DNA of 64,000 nucleotides from Oxalobacteraceae bacterium OTU3CINTB1. GTDB taxonomy: Bacteria > Pseudomonadota > Gammaproteobacteria > Burkholderiales > Burkholderiaceae_D. Where the stretch lies: the NCBI GenBank assembly GCA_024123955.1, contig CP099652.1:496001-560000 (forward strand), written 5' to 3'. The translations under genes and the position numbers were made by a program. This document shows, piece after piece, positions 9,595 through 18,806 of this stretch (position 1 is its first letter; every line of letters begins with the position of its first letter). The notes below the pieces were generated by a model that was not told the origin of the DNA, ran no database searches, and saw nothing but the letters and a program-made list of their open reading frames with translations.

Positions 9595-9636
9595 GTGTTC
9601 AATATCGAACACCAAGCGATGTTCGGAACTGGACAT
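9595..9636. promoter_or_regulatory. Two palindromic upstream activator sites
   Basis: GTGTTC-N6-GAACAC lies at 9595-9612 and the related ATGTTC-N6-GGACAT at 9619-9636. The centres are 24 bp apart, and the sites lie about 50-110 bp upstream of the sigma-54 promoter. This spacing is typical of enhancer sites for a sigma-54 activator, which is presumably the adjacent response regulator. The same sites overlap the region driving the regulator itself, so autoregulation is possible. Confidence 0.6.
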
Positions 9637-9708
9637 CCGCATCCACTATGGTTTGCCGGGCCTGTTTTGCCTTGTCCGCAGCCCCTCCCGCGCTGCTAGA
9701 ATGCCTGC

Positions 9709-11047
<1,339 letters not shown>

Positions 11048-11058
<11 letters not shown>

Positions 11059-12301
11059 GCGCGCGCTCAAGATCGGCGTCGCCGCCAGCGTGCTCGCCCT
11101 GGTGGCGCTGGCCATCATGGCCGACGCCTTGTCGCCCGCGCCGCAGCCGCGCCGCATCGTACTGTGCGCGATGCTGGCGCTGGCGCCGATCTGCGCGCTG
11201 TGGCAATGCCTGCGTAAACTGGGCCCGCGCGTGCCGCGCATGGAGCCGCAAGGCGCCGGCGCCGACATGGCCCCCGGTCCCCGTCGCAACGAACTGGCCG
11301 CCAGCGTGCTGGCGCTGGAGGCGCGGCTGGAACACGCGCCCATCGCGCTGTTCCGCATCATGCACGCCAGCGGCGCGGGGCAGGTCGCGCCGCTCAACGC
11401 CAGCGCCCGCAGGCTGCTGGCGCCGGGCCGCGCCAGCGCGCCGCAGGATCTGCACGATCTGCTGGCGGCGCAGCCGGTCGGCCAGCGCAGGTTGGTCACC
11501 TTCGACACCGAACGCGGTGGCGAGCGTGCGCTGGTCGCCATCTCCGCGCTCTCGGTGCAGGGCTCGGCGCAGCGTCTGGCCGCGTTGATGCCGGTGGAAA
11601 GCGAACTGGAAGCGGAGGCGCTGAACGCCTGGCGCGAGCTGGTGCAAGTGCTGACGCACGAAATCATGAATTCCCTGACGCCGGTGGCCTCGCTGTCGCG
11701 CACCGCCTGCGGCCTGCTGGACGAAGCCAGCGCCGGACTGCCCGCCGACATCCACGCCGACCTGGGCATCGCGCTGGACGCCATCGCCCGCCGCGCCGCC
11801 AGCCTGGTCGATTTTGTCGGCAGCTACCGCAGCCTGTCGACGGTGCCGCAGGCGCAGCCGCAGCGCGTGCGGTTGGAGGATTTGTTCGACCGCTTGTCCG
11901 CGCTGCTGGCGCCGCAGTGGCAGGCGCTGAGCGGGCAGGTGGAGTTTTCGGTGGAGCCGGCGTCGCTGGAGGTGATGATCGATCCGGGGCAGTTGGAGCA
12001 GGCGCTGATCAACCTTCTCAAGAACGCCGCCGAAGCGATGGCCGGTGGCGCGCGGCCGCCGCGCGCGCTGGTGAGCGCGCGCCTGAGCCGCGGCAGCCGC
12101 TTGCGCATCGAGGTGGCCGACAACGGCCCCGGCGTGCCGGAAGCGCTGGCCGCGCACATCTTCACGCCGTTCTTCTCGACGAAAAAACAGGGCAGGGGAA
12201 TCGGGCTGGCGATGGTGCGCCATCTGGTGCACGCCAACGGCGGCACGGTGCGTTACGCGCGCCCGGTGGGCGAGGGCGCGCGCTTCATGCTGACATTTTG
12301 A
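11048..12301 (+). CDS. Sensor histidine kinase partner of the sigma-54 regulator
   Basis: Membrane-bound histidine kinase of 417 residues. Two hydrophobic N-terminal segments (about residues 7-28 and 36-55) are separated by almost no periplasmic loop. A PAS-like linker follows, then an H-box with His204 in LTHEIMNSLTPV, an N-box INLLKNAAEAM, and G boxes DNGPGVPE and GRGIGLAMV. The tiny extracytoplasmic part suggests sensing within the membrane or cytoplasm. The ATG at 11048 overlaps the regulator stop, so the pair is translationally coupled. It probably phosphorylates the adjacent regulator. Confidence 0.9.
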
Positions 12302-12320
12302 AGCCCCAGGTTAAAAAACC

Positions 12321-12773
12321 TTAGCGCACCATATCGATGTGCATGATCCCGTCTTCGTCATACGGTTCGGTGACGGTCTGGAAGCCAAAGCCGGCGTAGA
12401 ATTTTTCCAGGTGCGCCTGCGCGCCGATACGGAACCGGTGGCCGGGATGCAGCGCCTGCGCCAGCGGAATGGCCTTGGCCAGCAGCTCGCGGCCGATGCC
12501 GCTGCCGCGCGCGGCGCGCGTGGTCAGCACGCGGCCCAGCGACATCTCGTCGTACTTCAAGCCGGGAGGCAGGCAGCGCAGATAGGCGACCAGGGTGCGC
12601 TTGCCATCGATCTCGCGCCACGCCATCAGGTGGTGGCTGTCCAAATCGTAGCCGTCGATATCGGGATACAAACAGGTTTGCTCGAGGATGAACACGTCCT
12701 GGCGCTGGCGCAGCACCTCGTACCAGTCGTTGCGCGGGATGTCGTCAAAGCCCAGCCAATGCCATTCAATCAT
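12321..12773 (-). CDS. GNAT family N-acetyltransferase, ElaA-like
   Basis: A 150-residue protein with the ElaA layout. The N-terminus (WHWLGFDDIPRNDWYEVLRQRQDVFILEQ) is characteristic, and the acetyl-CoA pyrophosphate loop is RGSGIG around residue 91. Length equals the family norm. Acetyl acceptor unknown. It is a single gene, convergent with the histidine kinase gene, from which it is separated by about 20 nt. Confidence 0.88.
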   Translation of the reverse strand: MIEWHWLGFDDIPRNDWYEVLRQRQDVFILEQTCLYPDIDGYDLDSHHLMAWREIDGKRTLVAYLRCLPPGLKYDEMSLGRVLTTRAARGSGIGRELLAKAIPLAQALHPGHRFRIGAQAHLEKFYAGFGFQTVTEPYDEDGIMHIDMVR

Positions 12774-12815
12774 TGCGTATCTCTGTAGGGGATGAGCGAC
12801 GATTGTAATGCAGAA

Positions 12816-12839
12816 GGCCGGCGCTGGTGGGCGCCGGCC
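12816..12839 (-). terminator. Hairpin downstream of ohr
   Basis: A perfect 9-bp GC-rich stem (GGCCGGCGC with GCGCCGGCC, 6-nt loop) lies 30 nt after the ohr stop. There is no good T-tract on either strand, so it may be a weak or Rho-assisted terminator or an mRNA-stabilising hairpin. Confidence 0.45.
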
Positions 12840-12868
12840 TCGGGACCGTCAATCGCTGAACGCGGCGA

Positions 12869-13294
12869 TTACAGGATGGTCAGGGTGACGTCGATGTTGC
12901 CACGGGTGGCGTTCGAGTAAGGGCACACGATGTGGGCGGCGTCGACCAGCTTCTGCGCGCTTTCGCGGTCCAGGCCCGGCAGCGAGATTTTCAGTTCCAC
13001 TTCGATGCCGAAGCCGGTAGGGATGGCGCCGATGCCGACCGTGCCTTCGATCGAAACGTCCGCCGGCAGGGCGATCTTGTCACGGCCGCTGACGAATTTC
13101 ATCGCGCCCAGGAAGCATGCCGAGTAGCCCGCCGCGAACAGTTGTTCAGGGTTGGTGCCGACGGCGCCGGCGCCGCCCAGTTCTTTCGGGGTGGTCAGCT
13201 TGACGTCCAGCACGCCGTCGGAGGAGACGGCTTTGCCTTCACGGCCGCCGGTGGCTTTTGCGGTGGCGCGGTACAGTACTTTTTCGATCGACAT
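12869..13294 (-). CDS. ohr: Organic hydroperoxide resistance protein (Ohr, OsmC superfamily)
   Basis: Thiol peroxidase of 141 residues that reduces organic hydroperoxides. All expected catalytic positions are visible: Arg18, Glu50, peroxidatic Cys60 in YSACF and resolving Cys124 in [13 protein letters not shown]. The start at 13294 follows an AAGGAA site; an in-frame upstream start would add 11 residues not found in the family. No ohrR regulator gene is adjacent. The AT-rich spacer to the divergent blaI-like gene must hold its promoter. Confidence 0.94.
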   Translation of the reverse strand: MSIEKVLYRATAKATGGREGKAVSSDGVLDVKLTTPKELGGAGAVGTNPEQLFAAGYSACFLGAMKFVSGRDKIALPADVSIEGTVGIGAIPTGFGIEVELKISLPGLDRESAQKLVDAAHIVCPYSNATRGNIDVTLTIL

Positions 13295-13500
13295 GATGAA
13301 TTCCTTTTCAGTTAAGTTGAAGTGCAAATAGTGGACTACAAATATAACAAACTATCTAATCGCTAGCTATCTATCACCCATCGCGACAGCTTGCTAATCT
13401 ACTACGCTTCGCTGCTGTTTGCAGCGCCGATGTGAGAACTATACATAGTACGCAATCTAATAGCAAGCGATTTTAATAAAAAATTTTATATTTCTGCGTA

Positions 13501-13530
13501 TTGACCGGTATGTGACGAATGTCGCACAAT
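13501..13530 (+). promoter_or_regulatory. Candidate promoter and BlaI-type operator of the beta-lactam operon
   Basis: A possible -35 TTGACC (13501-13506) and -10 CACAAT (13525-13530) are 18 bp apart. Between them is an imperfect palindrome, TGTGACGAATGTCGCACA (13511-13528), ending TGTG...CACA. A repressor bound here would block the promoter, as expected for a BlaI family member. It lies 27 bp before the blaI-like start codon. This is a prediction from position and symmetry only. Confidence 0.4.
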
Positions 13531-13556
13531 GAGTGCAATCGTCACAAAGGGCCGCC

Positions 13557-13940
13557 ATGACCATTCCATCCATCACCGAACTGACCGTGCTCAAAGCGCT
13601 GTGGAAGCAGCAGCCGCTGAGCGCGCGCGAAATCCACCAGCACATAGAAGGCGAGCTCGGCTGGTCCTTCTCGTCGACCCGCAAGACGCTCGAGCGCATG
13701 CTCGACAAGGGTTCGGTGGGCCAGCACACCGTGCACGGGGTGCAAGTCTATACGGCGGTGCTGGAGAAGGTCGGCACGTTGGCCGCGTTCGCCCGCGATT
13801 TCGGCCAGCGGGTGATGGAGATGGACGGTCCCTTGCCCGTCAATATGTTCACCGGCAGCAAGCTGGTCGACGATGACGAATTGGCGCAGCTCGAACAACT
13901 GTTGAAGGACTGGCCCGACGAGCCGGACGCGGCGCCATGA
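13557..13940 (+). CDS. BlaI/MecI/CopY-family transcriptional repressor
   Basis: Winged-helix DNA-binding repressor, 127 residues. The N-terminal half (SITELTVLKALWKQQPLSAREI) and the wing region (SSTRKTLERMLDKGSV) match the penicillinase repressor family. The C-terminal part forms the dimerisation region. The start at 13557 has AAAGG 7 nt upstream. The stop overlaps the start of the M56 sensor gene as ATGA, so repressor and sensor are co-translated, as in bla/mec operons. It presumably represses the downstream metallo-beta-lactamase. Confidence 0.88.
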   Translation: MTIPSITELTVLKALWKQQPLSAREIHQHIEGELGWSFSSTRKTLERMLDKGSVGQHTVHGVQVYTAVLEKVGTLAAFARDFGQRVMEMDGPLPVNMFTGSKLVDDDELAQLEQLLKDWPDEPDAAP

Positions 13941-15730
13941 GCTTCGACGATCTGCTGATTTACCGGTTTCTTCTGGCGTGCGCCGGCTGTCTGGCCGCCG
14001 GGCTGGGCGTGTGGGCGCTGCTGTCGGGGTTGAGCCGGCGCCTGCCGGCGCTGGCGTCGCAACGGTCGGTCTGGCTGCTGGGCCAGGTCACCATCGCCGC
14101 CGCGTTCCTGGTGGTGCTGCTGCCGCACAGCGAGCGGCTGAGCGTGGTGCCGCAGATCGAATTGCCGAATCCGGCCGTTGCCGCCGCGCCCGCGCCGGAC
14201 AAAACCGCGTCGCCGCTGGCCGCGGCCGGGGCCGAGTGGAGCGCGGATACGCGGCCGGCGGGACGCTCTTGGCTGGCCCTCGGCGCCATCGCCTGGCTGG
14301 CGGTGTATTTGTCGGGACTGGTCCATGCGGCGTGGCGGCTACTGAACGCCGGACGGTTCCTGCGCGGCCTGTCGGTGTCGGGCAGCCAGGTGCCCGGCAC
14401 CTTGGCGGGCGGCGCCGAAGTGATCGAGGTGGATGCGCCGATCTCGCCGATGTTGTACGGATTTTTCCGCGCCCGCCTGCTGCTGCCCCGGCATCTGCGC
14501 GGCTTCGACCCCTTGCAGCGGCAGATGATGATCGAGCACGAGGTGACGCATTTGCGCCGGCGCGACCTGCAATGGATGGGCGCGGGCCTGCTGCTGCAAA
14601 CGCTGTTCTGGTTCAATCCCTTCATGCGCTTGCTGCGCGCGCGGCTGTCGTGGGCGCAGGAGCTGGGCTGCGACCGCGAGGTGCTGCGCGGCCGTCCGCC
14701 GGCCCAGCGCAAGGCTTACGCGGCGGCGCTGCTGGCGCAGCTGAAGATGCAAGGGGCCGGCGTCGAGACGGCGCTGGCGTTCGGCGGCGCCGGCGCGCGG
14801 CTGCTGGCCGCCCGCATCGGTTTGATACGCGCGCCGTCCGGCGCCGGGCGCTCGCTGTGGTTGCGGCTTGGGGCGCTGGCCGGGCTGGCCGGCATCTTCG
14901 CCGGCACCCTGGCGTTCCAGCCGGCGCTGGCGTGGCGCATCGAGCCACTGTCGGCGGCGTCGGCCGCCTCGCGCCAGCCGTTCAGCTGCCTGACGATGGC
15001 CGATGCGGCCAGCGGCGCCACGCTGGCGAAGGAAGGCCATTGCGACGAACGCGTGACGCCGGCGTCGACGTTCAATATCGTGGTCAGCCTGATGGGCTAC
15101 GACAGCGGCATCCTGACCGACACCCACACGCCGATGATGCCGTTCAAGGCCGGTTACACCGACTACAACGAATCGTGGCGGCAGGACACCGACCCCACGC
15201 TCTGGTTCAAGAATTCGGTGCTGTGGTTCGCGCAGCAGGTGACGGCGGCGCTGGGCATGGAGCGCTTCCGGCGCTACATCGACGGCTTCAATTACGGCAA
15301 CCGCGATGTCTCCGGCGACGCCGGCAAGGACAACGGCCTGTCGCTGTCCTGGGTCGGCTCGAGCCTGAAGATCTCGCCGGTCGAACAGGTGGCCTTCCTG
15401 CGCAAGATGGTGCGGCGCGAGCTGCCGCTGTCGCCACGGGCCTATGAGATGACGTCGCGGATCATGGCGCCGGTGACGCTGTCGAACGGCTGGACCGTCC
15501 AGGGCAAGACCGGGACCGCCGGGCCGGTGCGGGTCGACGATGGCGGCCCCATCGAGCAGCAGTACGGCTGGTATGTCGGCTGGGCCAGCAAGGGCGACCG
15601 CACCGTGGTGTTCGCGCATCTGGTGCTGGACCACACGCAGGACGGCGCCGGCGGCGGTCCCCGCGCCCGCGCCGCCGTGCTGCGCGAGCTTCCCGCGCGC
15701 CTGGACAAGCTTTATCCAACCAAGGAATGA
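13937..15730 (+). CDS. BlaR1-type M56 peptidase fused to a class D beta-lactamase-like sensor domain (STFN variant)
   Basis: Membrane sensor-protease of 597 residues. The N-terminal half contains several membrane segments and an M56 metalloprotease domain with HEVTH at residues 201-205. A further membrane segment near 310-330 leads to a periplasmic domain resembling OXA enzymes and BlaR1 sensors. That domain shows PASTFN with Ser377 and Asn380, S427-V-L429, Y453-G-N455, a WVGSSLKIS segment and K524-T-G. The lysine that is normally carboxylated (STFK) is Asn, codon AAT at 15074-15076; the second motif has Leu where S-x-V is usual. The gene overlaps blaI upstream, and the metallo-beta-lactamase starts 2 nt downstream. 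Expected role: cleave the repressor after ligand binding. Whether it can be acylated by a beta-lactam is doubtful. Confidence 0.88.
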   Translation: MSFDDLLIYRFLLACAGCLAAGLGVWALLSGLSRRLPALASQRSVWLLGQVTIAAAFLVVLLPHSERLSVVPQIELPNPAVAAAPAPDKTASPLAAAGAEWSADTRPAGRSWLALGAIAWLAVYLSGLVHAAWRLLNAGRFLRGLSVSGSQVPGTLAGGAEVIEVDAPISPMLYGFFRARLLLPRHLRGFDPLQRQMMIEHEVTHLRRRDLQWMGAGLLLQTLFWFNPFMRLLRARLSWAQELGCDREVLRGRPPAQRKAYAAALLAQLKMQGAGVETALAFGGAGARLLAARIGLIRAPSGAGRSLWLRLGALAGLAGIFAGTLAFQPALAWRIEPLSAASAASRQPFSCLTMADAASGATLAKEGHCDERVTPASTFNIVVSLMGYDSGILTDTHTPMMPFKAGYTDYNESWRQDTDPTLWFKNSVLWFAQQVTAALGMERFRRYIDGFNYGNRDVSGDAGKDNGLSLSWVGSSLKISPVEQVAFLRKMVRRELPLSPRAYEMTSRIMAPVTLSNGWTVQGKTGTAGPVRVDDGGPIEQQYGWYVGWASKGDRTVVFAHLVLDHTQDGAGGGPRARAAVLRELPARLDKLYPTKE

Positions 15731-15732
15731 CA

Positions 15733-16614
15733 ATGCAAGGTATGAAACGTTTGATGCTGTCGGCGGGGTTGCCCGCCGCCTTGGCTGCGGGTTTGTTCGC
15801 AGCGCCGGCCATGGCCGAGGATTGGAACGATCCGCAGGAGCCGTTCGCCATGTTCGGCGACACTTATTACGTCGGCACGCGCGGCCTGAGCGCCGTGTTG
15901 ATCACGTCGCCGCAGGGACACATCCTGATTGACGGCGGCAGCCCCGAATCGGCGCCGATGATCGCCCAGCATATCCGCCAGTTGGGATTCAAACTGGAGG
16001 ACATCAAGTTCATCCTCAACTCGCACGATCACTTCGACCACGCAGGCGGCATCAGCGCATTGCAAAAATTGTCCGGCGCGACCGTGCTGGCCAGCGTGCA
16101 GGGAGAAAAGGTGCTGCGCAGCGGCCAGCCGAGCAAGGGCGATCCGCAGTACGGCGACCTGACGTCGATGCAGCCGGTCGCCAACACGCGCGCCGTGGCC
16201 GATGGCGAAGTGGTCAAGCTCGGACCGTTGGCGGTGACGGCGCGCTACACGCCGGGCCACACGCAGGGTGGCGTCAGCTGGACCTGGCGCTCGACCGAAA
16301 ACGGCAAGAGCGCGGCCATGGTTTATGCGGACAGCCTGAACGCGTTCGCCGCCAAGCCGTTCCGCTACAGCGATTCCAAGACGTATCCGACCGCGCTGGC
16401 CGATATCAAAAAATCGATCGCCACGGTCGCGGGGCTGGACTGCGACATCCTGGTGTCGGCGCATCCAGGGGTATCCGGCCTGTTCGAGCGTCAGGCCAAA
16501 CAGGCCACACTGGGCAACGCGGCCTTTATCGACCGCCAGGCATGCCGCGATTATGCGCAGGCGGGCACCGAGCGGCTGAATAAAACGCTGGCGGCGGAGG
16601 CTGCGGGGAAATAG
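15733..16614 (+). CDS. Subclass B3 metallo-beta-lactamase
   Basis: Periplasmic zinc beta-lactamase, 293 residues with a Sec signal ending around AAPAMA. The zinc ligands are visible: H98-D-H100-F-D102-H103 in NSHDHFDHAGG, H176 in YTPGHTQGG and H246-equivalent H244 in LVSAHPG. The ADSLNAF segment has Ser where B1 enzymes have the Zn-binding Cys, which fits subclass B3 (L1, CAU-1, THIN-B types). The ATG at 15733 has AAGGA 6 nt upstream; the alternative ATG at 15727 overlaps the sensor stop. Hydrolysis of penicillins, cephalosporins and carbapenems is expected from the family. Expression is probably inducible through the upstream BlaI/BlaR1 pair. Confidence 0.92.
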   Translation: MQGMKRLMLSAGLPAALAAGLFAAPAMAEDWNDPQEPFAMFGDTYYVGTRGLSAVLITSPQGHILIDGGSPESAPMIAQHIRQLGFKLEDIKFILNSHDHFDHAGGISALQKLSGATVLASVQGEKVLRSGQPSKGDPQYGDLTSMQPVANTRAVADGEVVKLGPLAVTARYTPGHTQGGVSWTWRSTENGKSAAMVYADSLNAFAAKPFRYSDSKTYPTALADIKKSIATVAGLDCDILVSAHPGVSGLFERQAKQATLGNAAFIDRQACRDYAQAGTERLNKTLAAEAAGK

Positions 16615-16634
16615 GGCAGCGGATAACGGGAATT

Positions 16635-16653
16635 GATAATCATTCTCATTATC
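16635..16653 (+). promoter_or_regulatory. Fur box
   Basis: GATAATCATTCTCATTATC matches 16 of 19 positions of the Fur consensus GATAATGATAATCATTATC. It lies about 50 bp before the TonB receptor start and predicts iron repression of the receptor-reductase pair. Confidence 0.85.
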
Positions 16654-16700
16654 TAGTAAAATGACGGCATCCTTTCAATTTGATGCCTTCTTGTCCACTC

Positions 16701-18806
16701 ATGTCCCAGCTTCGTCACGTTCCGGTCTACCTCGCGCTGTGCGCCGCTTTTCCATCCGTCGCGCTGGCGCAGGAGACCGATGAAAAAATCCTGCAGACCG
16801 TCAAAGTGACGGCCGCGCGGGCCGACGGCTTCGTGCCGACGACGGTCGAAGCGGGCAGCTTCCGGGGCGCCGACATCATGGAAGTGCCGTCGACCGTCAA
16901 CGTCGTCACGCGCGAAGTGCTGGAGCTGCAGGCGGCCGGCGGCTTGTACGACGCGCTGCGCAACACGGCCGGCGTCACGCGCCAGCAAAACGGCGGCGAG
17001 ACCTGGGATCAATTGGTCATACGCGGCATCGCGGTGGAAAACCGCACCAACTATCGCCTCAACGGTTCGCTGCCGATCATGAATTTCGGCCAGGTGCCGA
17101 TGGAGGACAAGGAGCGTGTCGAAGTATTGAAGGGCGCCACCGCCTTGTACTACGGCTTCACGTCGCCGGCCGGCGTGGTCAACTTCGTCACCAAGCGCGC
17201 CGGCGCCTCGCCGGTGACCACGGTGGGCATGACGGTCGACCAGAACGGCACGGCGGTGGCCACCGCCGACGTCGCGCGCCGCTTCGGCGAGCAGCAGCAG
17301 GTCGGCGTGCGCATCAACGCCGCCGGCGGCACCCTGGCCAGTTATCTGGACGATGTCGGCAACGGCAACCGCCGCTTCGTCTCGGCGGCGCTGGACTGGC
17401 GCGTCAACTCCCGCCTGCGCCTGGCGGCCGACCTGGAATACGACAAGCGCCGCGTCACCGAGCAGGTGGGCATCACCTTGCCGACCGCCGTCAACGGTGT
17501 CATCACCTTGCCGCGCACCGTCGATCCGAAGCGCCTGGTCGGCCCGGACTGGGCCAAATTCGAGACCGAGACCAGGAACGCGCTGCTGCGCGCCGATTAT
17601 GCGCTGAGCGACAACTGGGCGCTGACCGTCGAAGGCGGCCACTCGGAAACGGCGCGCGACCGCGCGCTGCCGATCTTCCGCTTCACGAACAACGCCGCCA
17701 TCGCCACGGGCGCCGGCCGCATCACCGGCAACCTGCAACACAGCGTGCTCGATTCGACCATGCTGCGCGCCGAACTGGCTGGCACCGTCGCCACCGGCCC
17801 GGTCAAGCATGACGTCACCTTGGGCGTGAACCGCACCGACAAGGGACAGGACCCGATCTATCAAGCCACCTTCACGATCCCGTCGCAGAATTTGTACAAT
17901 CCGACGCCGGTCACCAGCTACACCGTCAGCGCCTATTCGACCACGCCGACCACCGCAGGCCTGGAGACGCGCGACTCGGGCGCCTACGCGATCGACCGCA
18001 TGACCTTCTCGCCGAACTGGCAGGCCGTCGCCGGCGTGCGCAGCGTGAAGTACAAGAGCGACCAGGGCACCAACCACTACGACGTGAGCAAAACCACGCC
18101 GATGGCGGCGCTGATCTACAAATATACCGACGACCTGTCGTTCTATGTCTCCGGTTCGCAGGGCCTGGAGGAGGGCGAGACCGCGCCGACCGGCACCGCC
18201 AACGCCAACGAGCGCCTGGCGCCCGGCGTGAGTCGCCAGAAGGAGCTGGGCGCGCGCTGGCGCATGCCCGGCGCCGGAGGCACCCTGGTGCAGGCGTCGC
18301 TGTTCGAGATCAACCGTCCGGGCTACTACACCAACACCGCCAACATCTACAGCGCCGACGGCGAGCAGCATTTCCGTGGCCTGGAGCTGTCGACCCAGGG
18401 CAAGCTGACGCCGCGTCTTTCGTGGCAAACCTCGGCCCAGTTCATCGATCCGGAATTCCGCGACATCGGCGCCGCCTACAACGGGAAGCTGCCGGAGAAC
18501 GCCGCCAAGCGCACTGCCAGCGCCTTCCTGTCGTATGAACTCGACGCCGTGCCCGGCCTGTCGTTCAACGGCGGCGCGTACTACACCGGCAGCCGTCCGG
18601 TCAACGATTTGAATCAGGCTTTCCTCGGCGGCGCCACCTTGTTCAGCGTCGGCAGCCGTTATGTGACGACGGTCATGGGCAAGCGCACCAGCGTGCAGCT
18701 CAATGTGGAAAACGCGGGCGGCAAGGAGTACTGGGCCGGCGCCGGCACGCGCCTGAGTTCCGGCGCGCCGCGCCTGATTAAACTGGGCGTGAAGGTCGAC
18801 TTGTGA
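16701..18806 (+). CDS. TonB-dependent siderophore receptor
   Basis: Outer-membrane ferric-siderophore receptor, 701 residues from the ATG at 16701; an ATG at 16683 is also in frame. A Sec signal ending VALA-Q is followed by a plug domain (DIMEVPSTVNVVTREVL, RGIAVENRTNYRLNG, ERVEVLKGATALYYG) and a 22-strand barrel. The C-terminal residues APRLIKLGVKVDL end in a hydrophobic residue as in FpvA/FhuA-type receptors. I see no N-terminal signalling domain, so transcription is likely set by the Fur box. The stop overlaps the start of the reductase gene as GTGA, so uptake and release of iron appear coupled. The siderophore is not identifiable. Confidence 0.93.
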   Translation: MSQLRHVPVYLALCAAFPSVALAQETDEKILQTVKVTAARADGFVPTTVEAGSFRGADIMEVPSTVNVVTREVLELQAAGGLYDALRNTAGVTRQQNGGETWDQLVIRGIAVENRTNYRLNGSLPIMNFGQVPMEDKERVEVLKGATALYYGFTSPAGVVNFVTKRAGASPVTTVGMTVDQNGTAVATADVARRFGEQQQVGVRINAAGGTLASYLDDVGNGNRRFVSAALDWRVNSRLRLAADLEYDKRRVTEQVGITLPTAVNGVITLPRTVDPKRLVGPDWAKFETETRNALLRADYALSDNWALTVEGGHSETARDRALPIFRFTNNAAIATGAGRITGNLQHSVLDSTMLRAELAGTVATGPVKHDVTLGVNRTDKGQDPIYQATFTIPSQNLYNPTPVTSYTVSAYSTTPTTAGLETRDSGAYAIDRMTFSPNWQAVAGVRSVKYKSDQGTNHYDVSKTTPMAALIYKYTDDLSFYVSGSQGLEEGETAPTGTANANERLAPGVSRQKELGARWRMPGAGGTLVQASLFEINRPGYYTNTANIYSADGEQHFRGLELSTQGKLTPRLSWQTSAQFIDPEFRDIGAAYNGKLPENAAKRTASAFLSYELDAVPGLSFNGGAYYTGSRPVNDLNQAFLGGATLFSVGSRYVTTVMGKRTSVQLNVENAGGKEYWAGAGTRLSSGAPRLIKLGVKVDL

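Noticed and set aside
12308..12321. Palindrome AGGTTAAAAAACCT between the kinase and ElaA-like genes as terminator
   Set aside because: The stem is only 5 bp of weak pairs and there is no T-tract outside it.
13319..13500. OhrR-type operator ahead of ohr
   Set aside because: The region is AT-rich with several short inverted stretches, but none is a convincing TACAATT/AATTGTA palindrome, and no ohrR gene is present.
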